A stretch of DNA of 64,000 nucleotides from Vermamoeba vermiformis (lineage: Eukaryota; Tubulinea; Echinamoebida): contig JBEWZL010000044.1 in NCBI GenBank assembly GCA_045837725.1, positions 186,001 through 250,000 of the forward strand, read 5' to 3'. The position numbers were made by a program, and so were the translations under genes. The notes below the pieces were generated by a model. The model searched no databases, was not told the origin of the DNA, and worked only from the letters and a program-made list of their open reading frames with translations. Below are positions 21,593 to 34,420 of this stretch, in pieces. Within the stretch, counting starts at the first letter, position 1, and every line of letters begins with the position of its first letter.

Positions 21593-24428
21593 ATGGAACC
21601 ATTAGATATTGCAGCGAAGTTACACGAGGTGATCCAAACGAAAAGTTATGAGCAAGTCCGTCTTACCACTGATGCGTTTAGCTCGGAGGAATTAAAACGT
21701 GCACTACGCATAAAATATAAAGAAGAAAAACCTTCAACAGGTAATTGTTCGCATCCGTTTAATTAAAAAATAATTAATTGAATAATTATCGCTATTTAAT
21801 TTGGCTTTCTTTCATTATTGCAATCTTATTTAATATTGATATAGGTATTTAGATTAGGTCTATTTGAGATATCCATATTGGTGCTTCAACGAGCCCTGCC
21901 GTCAAATTCAAAACGTGCTACTTTGGCGACAATAGACATATTCGACGTCAAAAATCGATCAAAATACTGGCGAATATTATTTGGTAATTTATACAATTAT
22001 TTATCTCAATATCAAGCCTCGTAATTCAAAATTTTTTAGATCTGCTGGATGCGTTTTTGACACGAGGCTCTCAACATGTCAAAGCAAAAGAACTTGCTAG
22101 AGAGCTGGAACCAATGAAACCCTATCTGGATACTATGCCAATCGATCTTTGTCAGCTGATCGACAAGCCTAAGTACATAGTTGCAGCGCTGCTTTTAGGA
22201 GCGGATCCGGGACGAAAATCTGAGGGTACGTAATCAACCTTATCATTTTTCTTCGGTTCTAACCTTACATAAGACTCGTGGCTAAGCAAAATAATGACAT
22301 CGCATACGCTTCAAAGTTTTCATAAGCAACAATTGTTAGAAAGATTGGTCGATCTGGAACTGCTAACAAAAAATATTTTGCCGGTCAAGATTTGGTCAAA
22401 ACTGTCCGTGGAAGGGACGATTAATTGCCTCGATAGTCTTATAGCTCCAGACCTTAATGGTAAGCGATGCTTAGTTGAACTTGGAAATGAAGCTGATCAA
22501 ATTTCAGATGTGGACAACGAGACTGGAAACAACGCTCTACATTACGCCTTCAAAATTAACTTTCCGGAAGGCGCTAAAAAAATCCATGCGACTTTCAATA
22601 GACTTTCAAAAGACAAGAAAATTTTCGTTGATCTGCTTTTACAACCGTAAGTACGGTCCTTTTTTTGAATGACTTAATGACTAATAGTGTACTTAGTAAC
22701 CTAAGTGGCTTAATTCCATTAACTATAGCCCTCAAATCTCCACATCATCTTTGGTTGCATCTTCCCCAAGGTAAGATTAAAATTTCGATCGTTGGATCTG
22801 AACTGCATTCTAACTAACCCTCGCAAAAAGAGGTTTCAATGGCGTTTAGGGAAATTTCTCTTAAAAAAGACGTGGAAAATCTACGTAGAGTATTTTCCAC
22901 GTTTTCATTCTCAAGAAGAACTTACGTTCCATCGCTTTCACTGAACAAAACTTTATTGCTACTGATGCACGAGTGCGGATTACGACACGAATTCTTGGAA
23001 AGTCACGGAATTTTAAATGCGGATCTGATGTTCGAAGTCGAACGGCTGCACATATCTTACAATAATCGCGACACGAAGAACGAACCGGTGAATAATGGTT
23101 CGAAATTCAACTTTGAAGACTTGCCTTCAGAAATAGCCTTTCATATTGCATCGTTTATGAATCCGTTCGATGTATTCTCGTTATTTACCGTCACGAAAAG
23201 TACCGCAAAACTGCTCCGAGCGACTAACCGAGAGAAATTTTGGCGGTCAGTAAACGAGACGTATTTTGCTCCAAATCAAAATCAATGGCTCGGATCGTCA
23301 CATAAGACGCAGTCAATTCAAGCATTAAAGTAAGTACTAAACAAAATTCCTATGGAAATTTAATCGTTCTTGGATCCAACAGATCTTCGAGGAATTGGCA
23401 AAATCAGAAATATAAAGTACTCGATACAACAATGCGCAATATGACTCCCTTGCTTATGGATGAAAATTGCTTAGTTTTGTGGCACAACCAATGGTCTGTA
23501 GTATTTTGGGACTGTCATTCGCAAGAAATTTTCGCAGAAGCACCGAAGTGTCCTAACCCGACTAGTCGCTTTAAACCTACAAATATACTGAAGCAGACGC
23601 ATTCCAAGGAAATTCCGACATTACTTGGCGACATTATGGGAGACGCCTTTACAGCTGTTTTAAGGGATGGGCAGTACTATAATCCCAGAAATTTGTTTTC
23701 TACCAGAAATAGCACCGTCATTGATGAAAATACCATATTGCTGAATACCGGTACGGCACTGCAATAATCCAGTTTCTAGAAAATTGTTCGGATCTGACAC
23801 TTTTTTTCTTTCGCCAGGCGAAGTGTACGATCTAACAGCTGAGGAGAGCAGTGAAACTCTTAAAAAATGCATCAACCATCGTACATCTAGATTTAGCTAC
23901 AATCCGTTCAATCGTACAGTTATAGCAAGCAATGACGAACGTAACGGCAGCAAAATGCTGATCTTTGATTTGAACGGCAAAAAAGTTGCTGAATATCAAA
24001 GAGACATAAGACATCACATTTTCTATCCTATTGATGAATATACGATGCTATATAATGCATATGGAGGCTCAGACAAATCGAAGGCGCATTCGCTCGGTCA
24101 CATAGATCTGCGAACCGGCAAAGATATTGTTAGAATAGACGGTCTGCTCTATTGCACGGTAATATTATAATATGTGCAATCTCTTCCTATTGTTTAAATT
24201 GTTAACAATTTCCCTCAGTTATACAGCCAACCACGAATAGTCACATCCGAAAGACTGCTCTTCTACAACGCTTCAACTAGACTTCAAACTTCTTGGAATT
24301 TGCGTCTAGGGCGCTGGGAGTACGTTGAAGAAACTGGTACGTACCTTTGTGCCAATACACGATACAGCGTTCATCATACAAGCAACGTGTCTGGCCAATT
24401 AGAGATCCGCGATTATTGCTCGATTTGA
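21593..24428 (+). CDS. Type C repeat/F-box protein, copy 2
   Basis: Ten exons: 21593-21740, 21845-21983, 22040-22225, 22274-22459, 22508-22646, 22697-22770, 22831-23329, 23383-23750, 23818-24158, 24219-24428. From exon 2 to the stop all phases agree. The junction of exons 1 and 2 does not: exon 1 ends one base beyond a codon while exon 2 needs phase 0, and paralogues use phase 0 here. So there is either a frameshift or a missed exon. F-box: FEDLPSEIAFHIASFMNPFDVFSLF. C-terminal family motifs: LLMDENCLVL, FWDCHSQEIF, YNPFNRTV, HIDLRTGKD. The terminal HLPSQK block is replaced by a different tail. About 760 residues. Likely SCF adaptor; may be damaged at its N-terminus. Confidence 0.68.
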
Positions 24429-24612
24429 GGTTCTAGCTCTTGTAATAAAGTTGCTTAGTATCATTTCAAGGTTCGCAGTGCTTTATTTACAAGTCTTTAA
24501 TGTACAATTTTTAAAAATTCGAGATCAAGCTTGCTGTCGACTTAACGACGTTGCAAAACGCTTGATAAATATCACAAGGCAAGATCTACCTTAATAACCG
24601 AGTTGTGATCTA

Positions 24613-25454
24613 TTAATGAGATACCGTGGCTATTTTGATGCAAAAACTCGCTTCTTTGTCGATCTGGTCGTAGTATGCTTTTTGCTTGGCCAAGTAAGCT
24701 TCGAGTTCGCGCTCTTTCTCTCGCTCTCGTTGCACTCGTTTACGCTCGCGGCCTTGCTTCTCGATCATACGCTGTTGTCGCTTGATATCGATATAGAGGT
24801 CCGCATCCATTTCCAAATCCACGACGTTCGCATCCAACTGTTGCAACGGAGCGCGACCCAAAAACGAGAAAGGATCGCCAATACGTTGTTTCTTCGTATA
24901 GGACTTGACGTTATTGCCAGACTGGCTTAGAATACGTTTCTTTCGGCACATGTAATGAAACTTGTAGTCGCAGTCGACCGGATACAGAACCCCGTAAGTT
25001 CTGTCGTAAATGTCTTGCCATAAGAGCTTGTCCTCGCTAATGAATGAAAATCGTTTGCAGACACATGCCAGGCTCGTCAAGTCTTTTACAGTGGTCAGAT
25101 ACGAAAAGATCTGCAGCAGAAGCTCATCTGGCATACTCTTCAACGCGAACATATCTGGCCTATATTAGAATAACGTTAATATATTTGCTCCAACTTGTGA
25201 AATAATAATTGCACGTAGTTTAGCACTCGAATCTGAGATGCCGCAAGTAAATCTGCTTACCTGAGCGATAAATTGCGCACCACGACCTTCCTTCGCGCAG
25301 GACTTCGCAATAATGTTCTTTTGATAGGGCTTTGGTCGACAGGCAAGTTGACTAAATTTACAACTTGCTCAGATGTAGATTCGTGCTCGTCAAACCAGCC
25401 GTACACGTAGCTAATATTTCTTTTGCGTGGCACTTTCAATAATACTTTCTTCAT
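24613..25454 (-). CDS. F-box protein with basic coiled-coil tail
   Basis: Two exons (25261-25454, 24613-25159) give 246 residues in frame. Exon 1 is basic (VPRKRN, SPARRKVVV). Exon 2 begins with a textbook F-box: SMPDELLLQIFSYLTTVKDL, then CVCKRFSFISEDKLLWQDIY, at about residues 72-115. The C-terminal third is a charged helix (KQGRERKRVQREREKERELEAYL), likely a coiled coil. It is not a member of types A, B or C and looks like an ordinary single-copy F-box gene. Known: Skp1 binds this motif. Substrate unknown. The basic stretches could direct it to the nucleus. Confidence 0.82.
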
Positions 25455-25766
25455 GCTGTGTGGTTGCGCCTTTTCGTTCGTAATTAATAAAAAAAGGCTC
25501 TGTCGTCTTTTTCCTTTTTTGAATTTTTGAGCGGGAATTTTGGCTCGTGTAACGGCTAACTTGAAAAAAAATAAACAGCCAGCTTGTCCTATTTAAATTT
25601 TATGCATAAACATCACTACTTAAACTTACGTCATCATTAATATTCGTGATATTCTTCGTTCCGTTGTTCTGCTGATAAGTGGTGCGGATTGCTAGGCGAT
25701 GAGTCGGATGACGAGATGCGGTTAGAAAAAAACAGTATTTATTGCTATAATATGAAATATAATAAA
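25455..25766. other. Intergenic region, no gene seen
   Basis: About 310 bases between the start of the F-box gene on the minus strand and the stop of the V-ATPase F gene, also on the minus strand. It contains T-rich runs just upstream of the F-box start (25495-25530). No supported frame or RNA gene was found. Confidence 0.6.
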
Positions 25767-26627
25767 TTAGTCCAAACCAAGCATCTTCTTGATGCGTTGC
25801 ATAATGTAGTCCTTGGCAGGATCGTAAGGATGATCTTTGCTCGGGATTTCCAACAGTGTCGGTAACAGTTGTTCATAATCATCTAACAAAAAGCGAATAT
25901 CTTCGGCAATCTATAAATAATATTGTTAGTATTATTCTCGCTTGTTTTGAAATGTAACGGATTCGTTGATCGATCCAAAAAATGTGCAGAACTTGCAGCA
26001 CATCTCATAACATTATTTGCGTGGAATTATTTTTGTATAGTCTATTGGCACGTGTATTATTGTCGGATAATATGACAGAGGTAGTGGTTATTGGAAACTT
26101 CAATAATTATCCGAGATGCGTTTGATCGCTGCTTGGTGTAATTCGTCTCGCTTATAATCTGCATAGTTATGTTCTATCATATTACATACATTTTGACTAA
26201 TTAATAACACGGCAATATCATCTCGGGCAGTGAAAGCTTTGAATGCATCGACAATTTGTTGTTGAGTAGTTTCTATTGTAAAATGAAAATTACAATTAAT
26301 ATAATATTATATCGATGTGTTTAGTGCTTTGATTGAATTGTTGAGACTATTGAATCGAATCCAGCCAACGATCTTCAATAATAAATATCCTTACTTGAAT
26401 CAACGACGAGGAAATTTTTTTGTCTGCTAGCGTCAATATGACCAATACCAGCCAATAAAAAGCCAGTTACAGTGTCCTATTTAGAAATTAATACAACATT
26501 TTTAATGATTTATTCGGATGAAAATCGAAAATTCTAGCGCATCTTCGAGTAACGTCTTATTTACCTCATCAGCAATCATAGCAACGAGGCCATTATCGTT
26601 AGACTTAATCTTATGTTTTCCAGCCAT
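25767..26627 (-). CDS. ATP6V1F: V-type proton ATPase subunit F
   Basis: Four exons (26565-26627, 26395-26476, 26190-26272, 25767-25910) encode 123 residues, the normal size. Diagnostic blocks are IADEDTVTGFLLAGIG (exon 1/2 junction), NFLVVDSKTTQQQI, RDDIAVLLISQN and LLEIPSKDHPYDPAKD. Known: subunit F sits in the central stalk of the V1 sector and couples ATP hydrolysis to proton pumping in vacuoles and endosomes. Intron 3 is 279 bases, longer than its neighbours, and contains frames that continue the coding sequence for a while, so retention would give a slightly different C-terminus. The start codon is the first ATG. Divergent from the gene at 26815. Confidence 0.95.
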
Positions 26628-26814
26628 TATTGTGTCTTCGCTAATAAAATAAAACCGGATGCAGGTGTTTTTTTTGACTGGTTCGTTTTGCGAAAGAATT
26701 TTGCGCAAGAAAATGAAAAATCAACCCGAAACCTTTCAGTTCAGTTCGCACCGTGCATGACCTGGAAGGCACAAACCTAATATTTGTAATTTTTCGGTCA
26801 GAAGAAAAAACCAG
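26628..26814. promoter_or_regulatory. Divergent promoter, V-ATPase F and the 26815 gene
   Basis: The 187 bases between the start codons of two divergently transcribed genes. T-rich and A-rich tracts are present on either side. I could not identify a specific element; the call is positional. Confidence 0.4.
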
Positions 26815-29145
26815 ATGGAAGTTGATCAACCAATGCATCCGCTCAAAAAGCGGAAATTAATGCGCGATAGTTTGGAGAAACGCGAACAGGTAATATTTTA
26901 TACTTAAAAGAAAGCATTAATTTTGCTTGGTGTGAGCTGCAGATATTTTTTTAAATTTTCTTACTTCGATCAAACGGAGAAAAAATTCTTCTTTAATTGC
27001 TATAATTTTAAATAATACTCCATGAAGTATTATAGCATATTTAAGGGAATTTTATTTATTTTCTGTGCATAAAATTTCTTGGCGCCTACTCACACCTATT
27101 TTTCTGTTAAAAGTCCTTCACAAAGCCTTACAATATTTATTTCGTATTAACTATAAGTCATAATATTATAATATTGCAATTTTAAGCGTTATTTTTCGCG
27201 CCGTAATTTTTGGCGGATTTTTTTGAGATCACGAGCCTTTAATATTCTTTTGACGTCTCAGCATTTAATTATAAGCTATTTCTATTATTAATTTATACTA
27301 TTATAGATGGAGATCGGCCAAGCAAATTTAAACGGTCAAGCACAGCCTTTCAGCGGAGTCCCATCTGCACCACCTACATCCAGTCCAAATCCAACACTTC
27401 CCCAACAAATGCCTACCACCAATGTTAATAATACTACAACTATAAATATACAACAACATACTGGTGGAAATGAATCAGAATTATCGATGAACAGCAAAGA
27501 AGAAAATTACGATGATGAAGAATTCGACGAAGAAGATGACGAGGAAAATCAAGCGTTAATGCAAGGCGATTATAATATTCATGTAGCTACTGAATATAAG
27601 AGCGAGGAGGTCGATGAAGATGTGCCTTATTATACAGATAATGGTACGTAATGATATTTTTTTTGACCGGATCGAGCACGGATCTTACGTCACCAAAATT
27701 TCTAAACTATAGTTTTATAATATATCATTTTGCATATAAGTCAATAATAGCCGACGCCTTCTCCATACTGCATACTAATATAGGTATTAAATTAATATAG
27801 AAATCGATGAATTGTGGACGCGGTTAACGGACGAAAACAAATCAATTTTGATCAAACAATTGCTGCGAAAACATCCTGAAGACGTTAAAGACCTATATAA
27901 ACTCGCCGATAATGTAAGTTTACGTTCATATATAACTTACTAGCAATTAGAAATTTTTTCTGCATCCGGTCAGAAAATAATTTATTTTGACCGGATCTCA
28001 ATACTTTTATATCGTTGCTAGTATGTTATCAACATATGGATATATAGTATATATTTATTAATATTATTATTAGGACACAAATGTTATTGGCTTCATCAAA
28101 CAAGAATTTAAAGTTATTGAAGACAACTTGGCGGCTGCAATTAGGATAGACTACGAGTAAGTTGATTATAGCGCCTATCATATTTATATCTATATAAGAT
28201 ATGACTTCTATCAATATACGATTGATTGCATTGGCTAATGCTGTTTTTCAGCAAATTTATCGAAGCAGATCTGAAAGACGCAGCAAAGAGAGAAAAATAC
28301 AAAAATGATATTTCATCAAGGTAATGAAACGACGAACGAATAGTCATGTATATTAATATCGTATATATATTATTATGTTTGATTTTGTACTTAAAACCGG
28401 ATCGCAAATAGTTGATCCAGATCTGCACCAACGGATCTAGCCACCTTAAGTTTCGATTTAGCCGATATTAATACCATTATAATTATAGGAGTGACAACCA
28501 CTACTTGGACGAGGTCGTGAAAGAAGGACTAGGTTTCTTTTGGAAATTATTGGACACATGCCGCGAGTACTTTCATACCGGAAAAATCGCTTCTGGTATC
28601 TTAATATTTAATCAAGTCATTGCGCTCTTTGCGGCTAGTGCCATTACTAAACAAGGTAAGTGGTCGTTGAGTCTAAAAATAGACACACTTCGGTTGAAAA
28701 ATTAGCTCAACATGCGAGTTAACGCGGATCTGATAATTCCAAAAAACTCTTCAAATTTCTTTTCCGATTGAACATTATTATATCTACGCTCATTATATGC
28801 ACATACTATAGTGTCATAATATTTTTCTGAGACCGTAAAAACATAAATTCAAAAAAATAGATCCGCTACATCTACTTCGCCGGCGTAAATTTACGTTTAA
28901 AAGTTTATTTTCTACTATTGTTAACAACAATTGTAGGCTATGCAAATGCCGCTGAAGAGACAGAAGTTAGCAACAGATTAATTAAGACAGTGACGCGTTA
29001 TCTCGAAACAGAAGTGCGTGATTCAGTGAACAAAGAGTTATTGAACAACATTGAAGAAAACTTTGCAGAAAATTTCAACGATGAATCAGTTCGAACAAAA
29101 TTCGTTAAGAACTTTAAGAACTTGCGAAAAGAACTTAACTTTTAG
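26815..29145 (+). CDS. Nuclear protein, possible Cut8/STS1-like proteasome tether
   Basis: Seven exons (26815-26889, 27307-27643, 27801-27913, 28074-28156, 28252-28320, 28489-28655, 28937-29145) give 350 residues in frame. The N-terminus has a nuclear-signal-like PLKKRKL, then a Pro/Thr/Asn-rich stretch and an acidic block (DDEEFDEEDDEEN). The second half is helical: ILIKQLLRKHPEDVKDL, then FFWKLLDTCREYFHTGK and a mildly hydrophobic GILIFNQVIALFAASA. This order resembles Cut8/STS1 proteins, which hold the proteasome at the nuclear envelope and have a lysine-rich start. The match is from memory and weak; an unrelated nuclear protein is possible. Introns are rich in GATC clusters. Confidence 0.6.
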
Positions 29146-29460
29146 AGTTTCGTTCGCGGGTTTGTGCGCATAAAATTAGAACGCTTTTCTTGTAATTATT
29201 AACAAAATAAAAATTAAACGGACTTAATGTCCATAAAACTACGGTTTATCTCGAAAGTTGAAGATCCGGCGAACTCTTGCAACGCATCCACAAAACCTCG
29301 TTTATAGAAGTGGCGTCATTAATGTGGTCGTTGCAGGATTTCAAGGAAATATGCGAAAGAATAAGCCGTATTGCAAGCTAAGCGTTGCTGTTTCTGGATG
29401 CGTAGTCCGAATTGGAGTACTTATTTTTTTATTATTTTCATTAGACGCAACAACACTACA
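29146..29460. other. Intergenic region, no gene seen
   Basis: About 315 bases between two plus-strand genes. It must hold the terminator of the 26815 gene and the promoter of the secreted-protein gene. Open frames here do not look like protein and show no family match. Confidence 0.55.
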
Positions 29461-30893
29461 ATGGATAAAAAAATCATTTTAGTGTGCGCTTTACTCCTTC
29501 TTACATTGTCTTTCGTGTCCTGCTTGCATCAGCCGTTCACAAAAGGAAATCTGTTGGCGCTCAAGAAAAACGGTAAGATCTGCTGTATTTTATTGTATAT
29601 TTTATACTTATTAAGTATTTAGTTAATTCTATTAGCGAGAATATTCGATGTGCTGCAGGAGGCTTTGTCGAATTTACGCCGGCTGGTCAGATCGTGCAAG
29701 AAGTTCTTCTTCCTACCTACTCAACGTAAGAAATACCAGTCATTACTGTCAACAAGTTATTATATTAATATATCATATTTTTATTACACCTTAGAGATGA
29801 ACATCAAGCTTGCCTGCTCTTCAGTGGCGATTATAATAGTCGACATACTATTGCTACGGATGGGCTTCGTGTGATCATCCCTTGCTGCAATGTGAATGAA
29901 GACCCTACTATACCTACATTGGTTAGCTTTGCTATTGTGCACGGCGATGGCCGCTTCGAAACTACTCCGATCTTGAACAACACGATTAATCACCGGCCCG
30001 TTAACTCCGTTATGGATGGCGATGATATCTGGTATAGCTATGGAGATTTTTTATTTTACGCGCCAGCTACCTCCACCGTCACAACGCAGATCTTCACCGG
30101 ATCGGTCTTCGCGCTTCAGATCCACGAGGGAAATCTCTTCACGTCCAACTTTGATACCTTTCCAGGCTCACTTGCTCAAGTCGGAACTGGTCTACCTAAA
30201 GAACTCACGACAGATAGGGTGGATTTATTAGAACACAACGACGTCAACAGCTTTTTGTTCCTTGGCGAGCTCGTGGTTTTGAGTCTCTATCCTGAGGGCT
30301 TGAAGATCTACAACGTGACTTCTGGAGAGCTAGTTCTTGGTTCTAGTGGCACCCGCGAGATAGTTCAATTTGTCCCGCTGTTCGAGCAAAACAAAGTCAT
30401 CGCGCATGTCGCGGGGTTTGACGGCCGAACGCCTGCAATCTACTCATTCCCTTGGAGCGAAACTAACAACATTGGCACATTAGACACGGCTACTATATTG
30501 TTGAAGACTACTGCCGATGGATTCTATTACTACAGTCCCACATTCGTGCCCATCAACAGCTGTGAGGACGGCAAGAAAAACAACGACGAGACTGACGTGG
30601 ACTGTGGCGGCTCATTCTGCTCGCAGAGGTGTGACGGAGGCAAACAATGCTTGACTGACAACGACTGCGTGTCAAGTGGGTGCACCAACAACGTTTGCGA
30701 TGTTGCTGAGCCTGACGCTTCGACTAGCCCGTCAAACAGACCTCAGGCTACTTTTACTTCGTCGGCGAGTTTGTTTGCAGCCTATTTGGCTTCAATCACT
30801 TTGATTTCCTTTGTGTTAGTGGACAGCGGCGGTCCTTCGTGCAATCAAAATTCGAGAATGCGGTCTAAGCCGTGCAACTCGTCAAAAACTTAA
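29461..30893 (+). CDS. Secreted protein with Cys-rich C-terminal module
   Basis: Three exons (29461-29572, 29659-29725, 29795-30893) give 425 residues. The first 21 residues form a clear signal peptide (IILVCALLLLTLSFVSC). The middle 250 residues are beta-rich with several Asn glycosylation sites (for example NNTIN, YNVTSG) and may be propeller-like. Near residues 340-390 is a Cys module: CEDGKKNNDETDVDCGG, then C..RCDGGKQC, DNDCVSSGC and CD. This pattern is common in secreted proteins of protists and bacteria. A hydrophobic stretch near residues 388-406 (LFAAYLASITLISFVLV) is followed by a short polar tail, so the protein is probably held in the outer membrane. GC content is higher than in nearby genes. 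Confidence 0.78.
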
Positions 30894-31069
30894 TGGCGGA
30901 ATTGAAGTACGTCACATACGCCACATGTGTGCGTGCACCCACGAGGCCTAAAAGCAGAATTTGATTCAATTTCAAAACAATAACAAACCCAGACACAACA
31001 ACACAACTCTCCATGCTCCAACAAGTTATTCTTTGCACCTTACTTTGTAAGATTTATCGACTTTACGTA

Positions 31070-33994
31070 TTACAGATCCGAACAAAAGTCAAATATAACC
31101 GTCTTAAGACCATGCTGGAAGTTAGACGCTAAGTACCGTTTGTTGACTGCAACAGGAGATAACGCGTCGTGATATCGTTGAGCTTTGAACTCACTTTGGT
31201 GGATCCACTCGAACTTTTGCGAAGGCAGATGAAACGATGCCAATAGCTCTGAATTGCGACTTCGAGCTACTATGCGCGTTGAAGATACGCAGTATTCTTC
31301 GTGGGCATGACGCGACTTAAACAAGTTATGGTTAGTTATCTTTGAAAACGGATTTGGATCTGATCCACTTACCGGAAGAAGCTTATGTTCGGACCATAGT
31401 ATATTGCCTGTACGTAAGTCAATGAAGCCGTTCGGGCAGCTAGATGAATATTCTTGAAAGAACAAGGTGTATTCATCCACAGCCTCCAAAATGCTGAAGT
31501 CGTAATTGCTGTAATTTGGTAGTTTTGAAAGTAGCTCGTATTGATAATTATAGACTTCTAATTGATTCGTAAGGCTTATCTTCGTAAATGTACGATTGAA
31601 CGGGTTGACCGTCACACCAGCAAATCGGCTGACAAAATTTTGTTCGTTTTTCCGAAAAAGAAATTGATCTACTTCCACATCGTACAGAAGCGCGTCTGTA
31701 AGTTACAAACATTAGTTAGTAAATTCAATTAATTTTTTCTGAGAATTTCGAGCTTAATTTTTTCTTACCCCTATTAATCAAGACTCGATGGTCAATCGGT
31801 TTGACGAAGTCAACGTAGCCACCATAATCTTTTAAGACTTTTTTGGCATTCTGAGGTATCGCATCTTCACCGTTGGAACGAATGGCAAATAGCGGTGCTG
31901 GATGCGAACTGTACTGTAATCTCGTGTAAATTACTGGCGGCACTTTTCCTTGCGAATAAGTGTTTAACAGAGCAAGGGGCTTAGCGTAAGTGCCAAGCGG
32001 TGGTTCCTGAAAGTATTCCTCGTGCGTATGGCAATTCCAGTACGAAAAATTTTGATACGCCGAACGAGAAAGTAGCCAATTTTCGTCCATTAAAAGCGGG
32101 GTTTTGCCAGGAAGAGTGATAGTATTATATTTCTTCTTTCGCCAATTAACTAGACCTCTGTAATAAAACCAATGATCAGATCTTATTGAAATTAAAGAAA
32201 AATACGGATCTGATAAAAAAACAGCCCTATGAATTTTAAAAAATACGATTACATAGTAAAAGAGGTGCTTACTTGGTTTCTTGAACAAATTTATCTTTGT
32301 ACGAAGACCCTTGCCAATTGCCAGATCCGATCTTGAAATGTCTTTCATAATATTCCTTCCAAAACGCTTCATTCGATATTTTCTTTATAAATTCCATCAT
32401 TGTCTTGCTTGCTACTGAAAATCGTTTCAAATCAAATGGTTCTACGTTCAACATTATTAGCGACAAGATCTCAGTCGGAAGAACCGAAATTTCCATCGTT
32501 TTGTTCTTATTGCAGGTATTAATACTAGAATCGACCACGTTATTCTTTTCTTTGATTTTTTGCTTTTTTTGGTCTTCAACAAACCACAACATTTGACTGA
32601 GATCTGGAACTTCTCTGCTGGTGAAGTGCAGCACGTCCATGTGCATGCCACATTGAATCAAATAGGCTTTGAGCACGAAGTCATTGTAAAAATTTCTTGA
32701 GCCATGATAGAGCTGTTCTAAAGTATCTTGTTTGCCTTCTTTTGCTAGCCGAGCTAATGCATCCAGCACCTGACTTGGGATGAAAAAGTCAACTCTTAGT
32801 CCTTCTCTGACGATTGATATGGCAGGCACAACGCCTTCGTGGTAGCTTCTAATGGCATAGTACAAAGTTAGTACTCATTGAGAAAAAAAATTGCGAGATT
32901 AATTCTCAGAAAAAAAATCTCTAAGTGGTCAACTCGATATCTTGCTAATATACGAAAGCTACCACAATCATTAAAGTATAGCTCGTCTCATTATAAGCGC
33001 TAAAATACGCGTACCTTGCAGTGAGTATTCGATAAATTTGATCTTCAGAAGCGTGCGATGACACGAAGTCTAAGCATCGTTTGAACATTTTGACGCGCAC
33101 AGTTTTGGAATTTAGCACGCAAAAATGCATGACATTGCGGCCCATATCATCATTATCTAATAATTAAATCATTTAGAAGTCACAAAGATGAGGAGCATGT
33201 CGCGCATCTTACCTTCAAGCATCGATGGAAAATGTTTGATAAAGTGTTCAGCAATATCAAGGCTTCCCTTCTGAATTATTTCTCGAGAAAAAAATTCGAC
33301 AGATATGGACTTATTATTGATAAATTTGTTATCCAACAGCCACGCGATCAGATCTTTCTTCGGTTTTCTTCTCAATTTACTATTGAATACGCAATCAAAC
33401 AACGAACCTGCTCTAAACATTAATATTGATTGATTTAATATATTCCTTACCTTCATTGTTCGATTTGAGTTTTGCGCCAAGCAATAAAGCTGCAGCAAAA
33501 AATTTAGGCCTTTCGACGAGAGAAGCAACGTCAATTTCTTCTTTGTAGCGAGACAAAAAGCTTAATTTTGAAGCGAATCTCTTTGCTCTTATTTTTTTGT
33601 GCCTATTCTTCTGGGACAACAAAAAATCTTCAAGTAGATCTGTTACACGAAGCGCCAATTAGCTAATTTAATTTCCGACGCAATCAACGGTCACTTACCA
33701 AGCATTTTTAGCCAGCTGAACGCATTGTCATCGTTACAATATTTTTGATGCGATCTTGCAAGCAGAATAAAGGCAGTTTCTTTTGAGATCGTTGTAAAAA
33801 CCTTTTAAAAATGTTAAAAATTGCCAAAAAATACTAATTAATATTACCAATTCTAGCACCGTCTTTCCATTCTCTTTTGATCGAAGAAACTCGTTGATTT
33901 CATTGGGACTGAGAGTTTCGATTATTATCTTAATTTTTTCCTGCTCTAGATTGGATTCAATCGCCTTGCGAAGCTCCGCGATCTTGTTGCTCAT
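31070..33994 (-). CDS. Type C repeat/F-box protein, copy 3
   Basis: Nine exons (33848-33994, 33699-33801, 33451-33639, 33213-33407, 33015-33156, 32273-32848, 31769-32157, 31373-31695, 31070-31315) give 769 residues in frame. The start unit LSPNEINEFLRSKENGKTVLEL and the helical repeats that follow (VERPKFFAAALLLGAKL, IAEHFIKHFPSMLEG) match the C-half of the chimera at 52311. F-box: ISVLPTEILSLIMLNVEPFDLKRFSVASKTMMEF. C-terminal family motifs: LLMDENWLLS, YWNCHTHEEY, PIDHRVLIN, NPFNRTF, FHLPSQKFEW. The last 57-base intron contains no stop and stays in frame, so it could be retained. Likely SCF adaptor of unknown target. Confidence 0.78.
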
Positions 33995-34420
33995 TTAAAA
34001 GGACGTAATAATTGCAAAATCGCGTCTGACGTTGCGAACTGTGCTAGTGCAGCAAAAAAAATAGCAAAACTGATTCTCGCGATACTTTTCTTTTAAGCCG
34101 AACAAAGCACCAAGCAGCCGTTATTAAATTAATATATGGAGTGAAGACGGTAGTTAGTCATAATGCTCCCCTGCAAATGAAGTGTGCGAATCTCGTAGCG
34201 GGACGGATCTGTCCCGTCTTCAAATGAAGCCGGCTCCAACTATTTGACGAAATTGACTAAGAATAAATACGAAAATTACAATTGGCATTGAAAATGTGAC
34301 AATAGCGCTCGTAATAATTGTTCCGGACAAAAGTTAACCCGATCACGATGGTATTCGGATTGCAAAGCGTGCCTGTACGTGTTAGGTCCTTTAATCAGCT
34401 ACAACGAACGATAATATACG
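33995..34420. other. Intergenic region, no gene seen
   Basis: About 425 bases between divergent starts (type C copy 3 on minus, small membrane protein on plus). It must contain both promoters. No supported coding sequence or RNA gene was seen. Confidence 0.6.

Noticed and set aside
29258-29622. Overlapping plus-strand frames before and within the secreted-protein gene start
   Set aside because: The frame with a proper signal peptide starts at 29461; the others are shadows in different phases.
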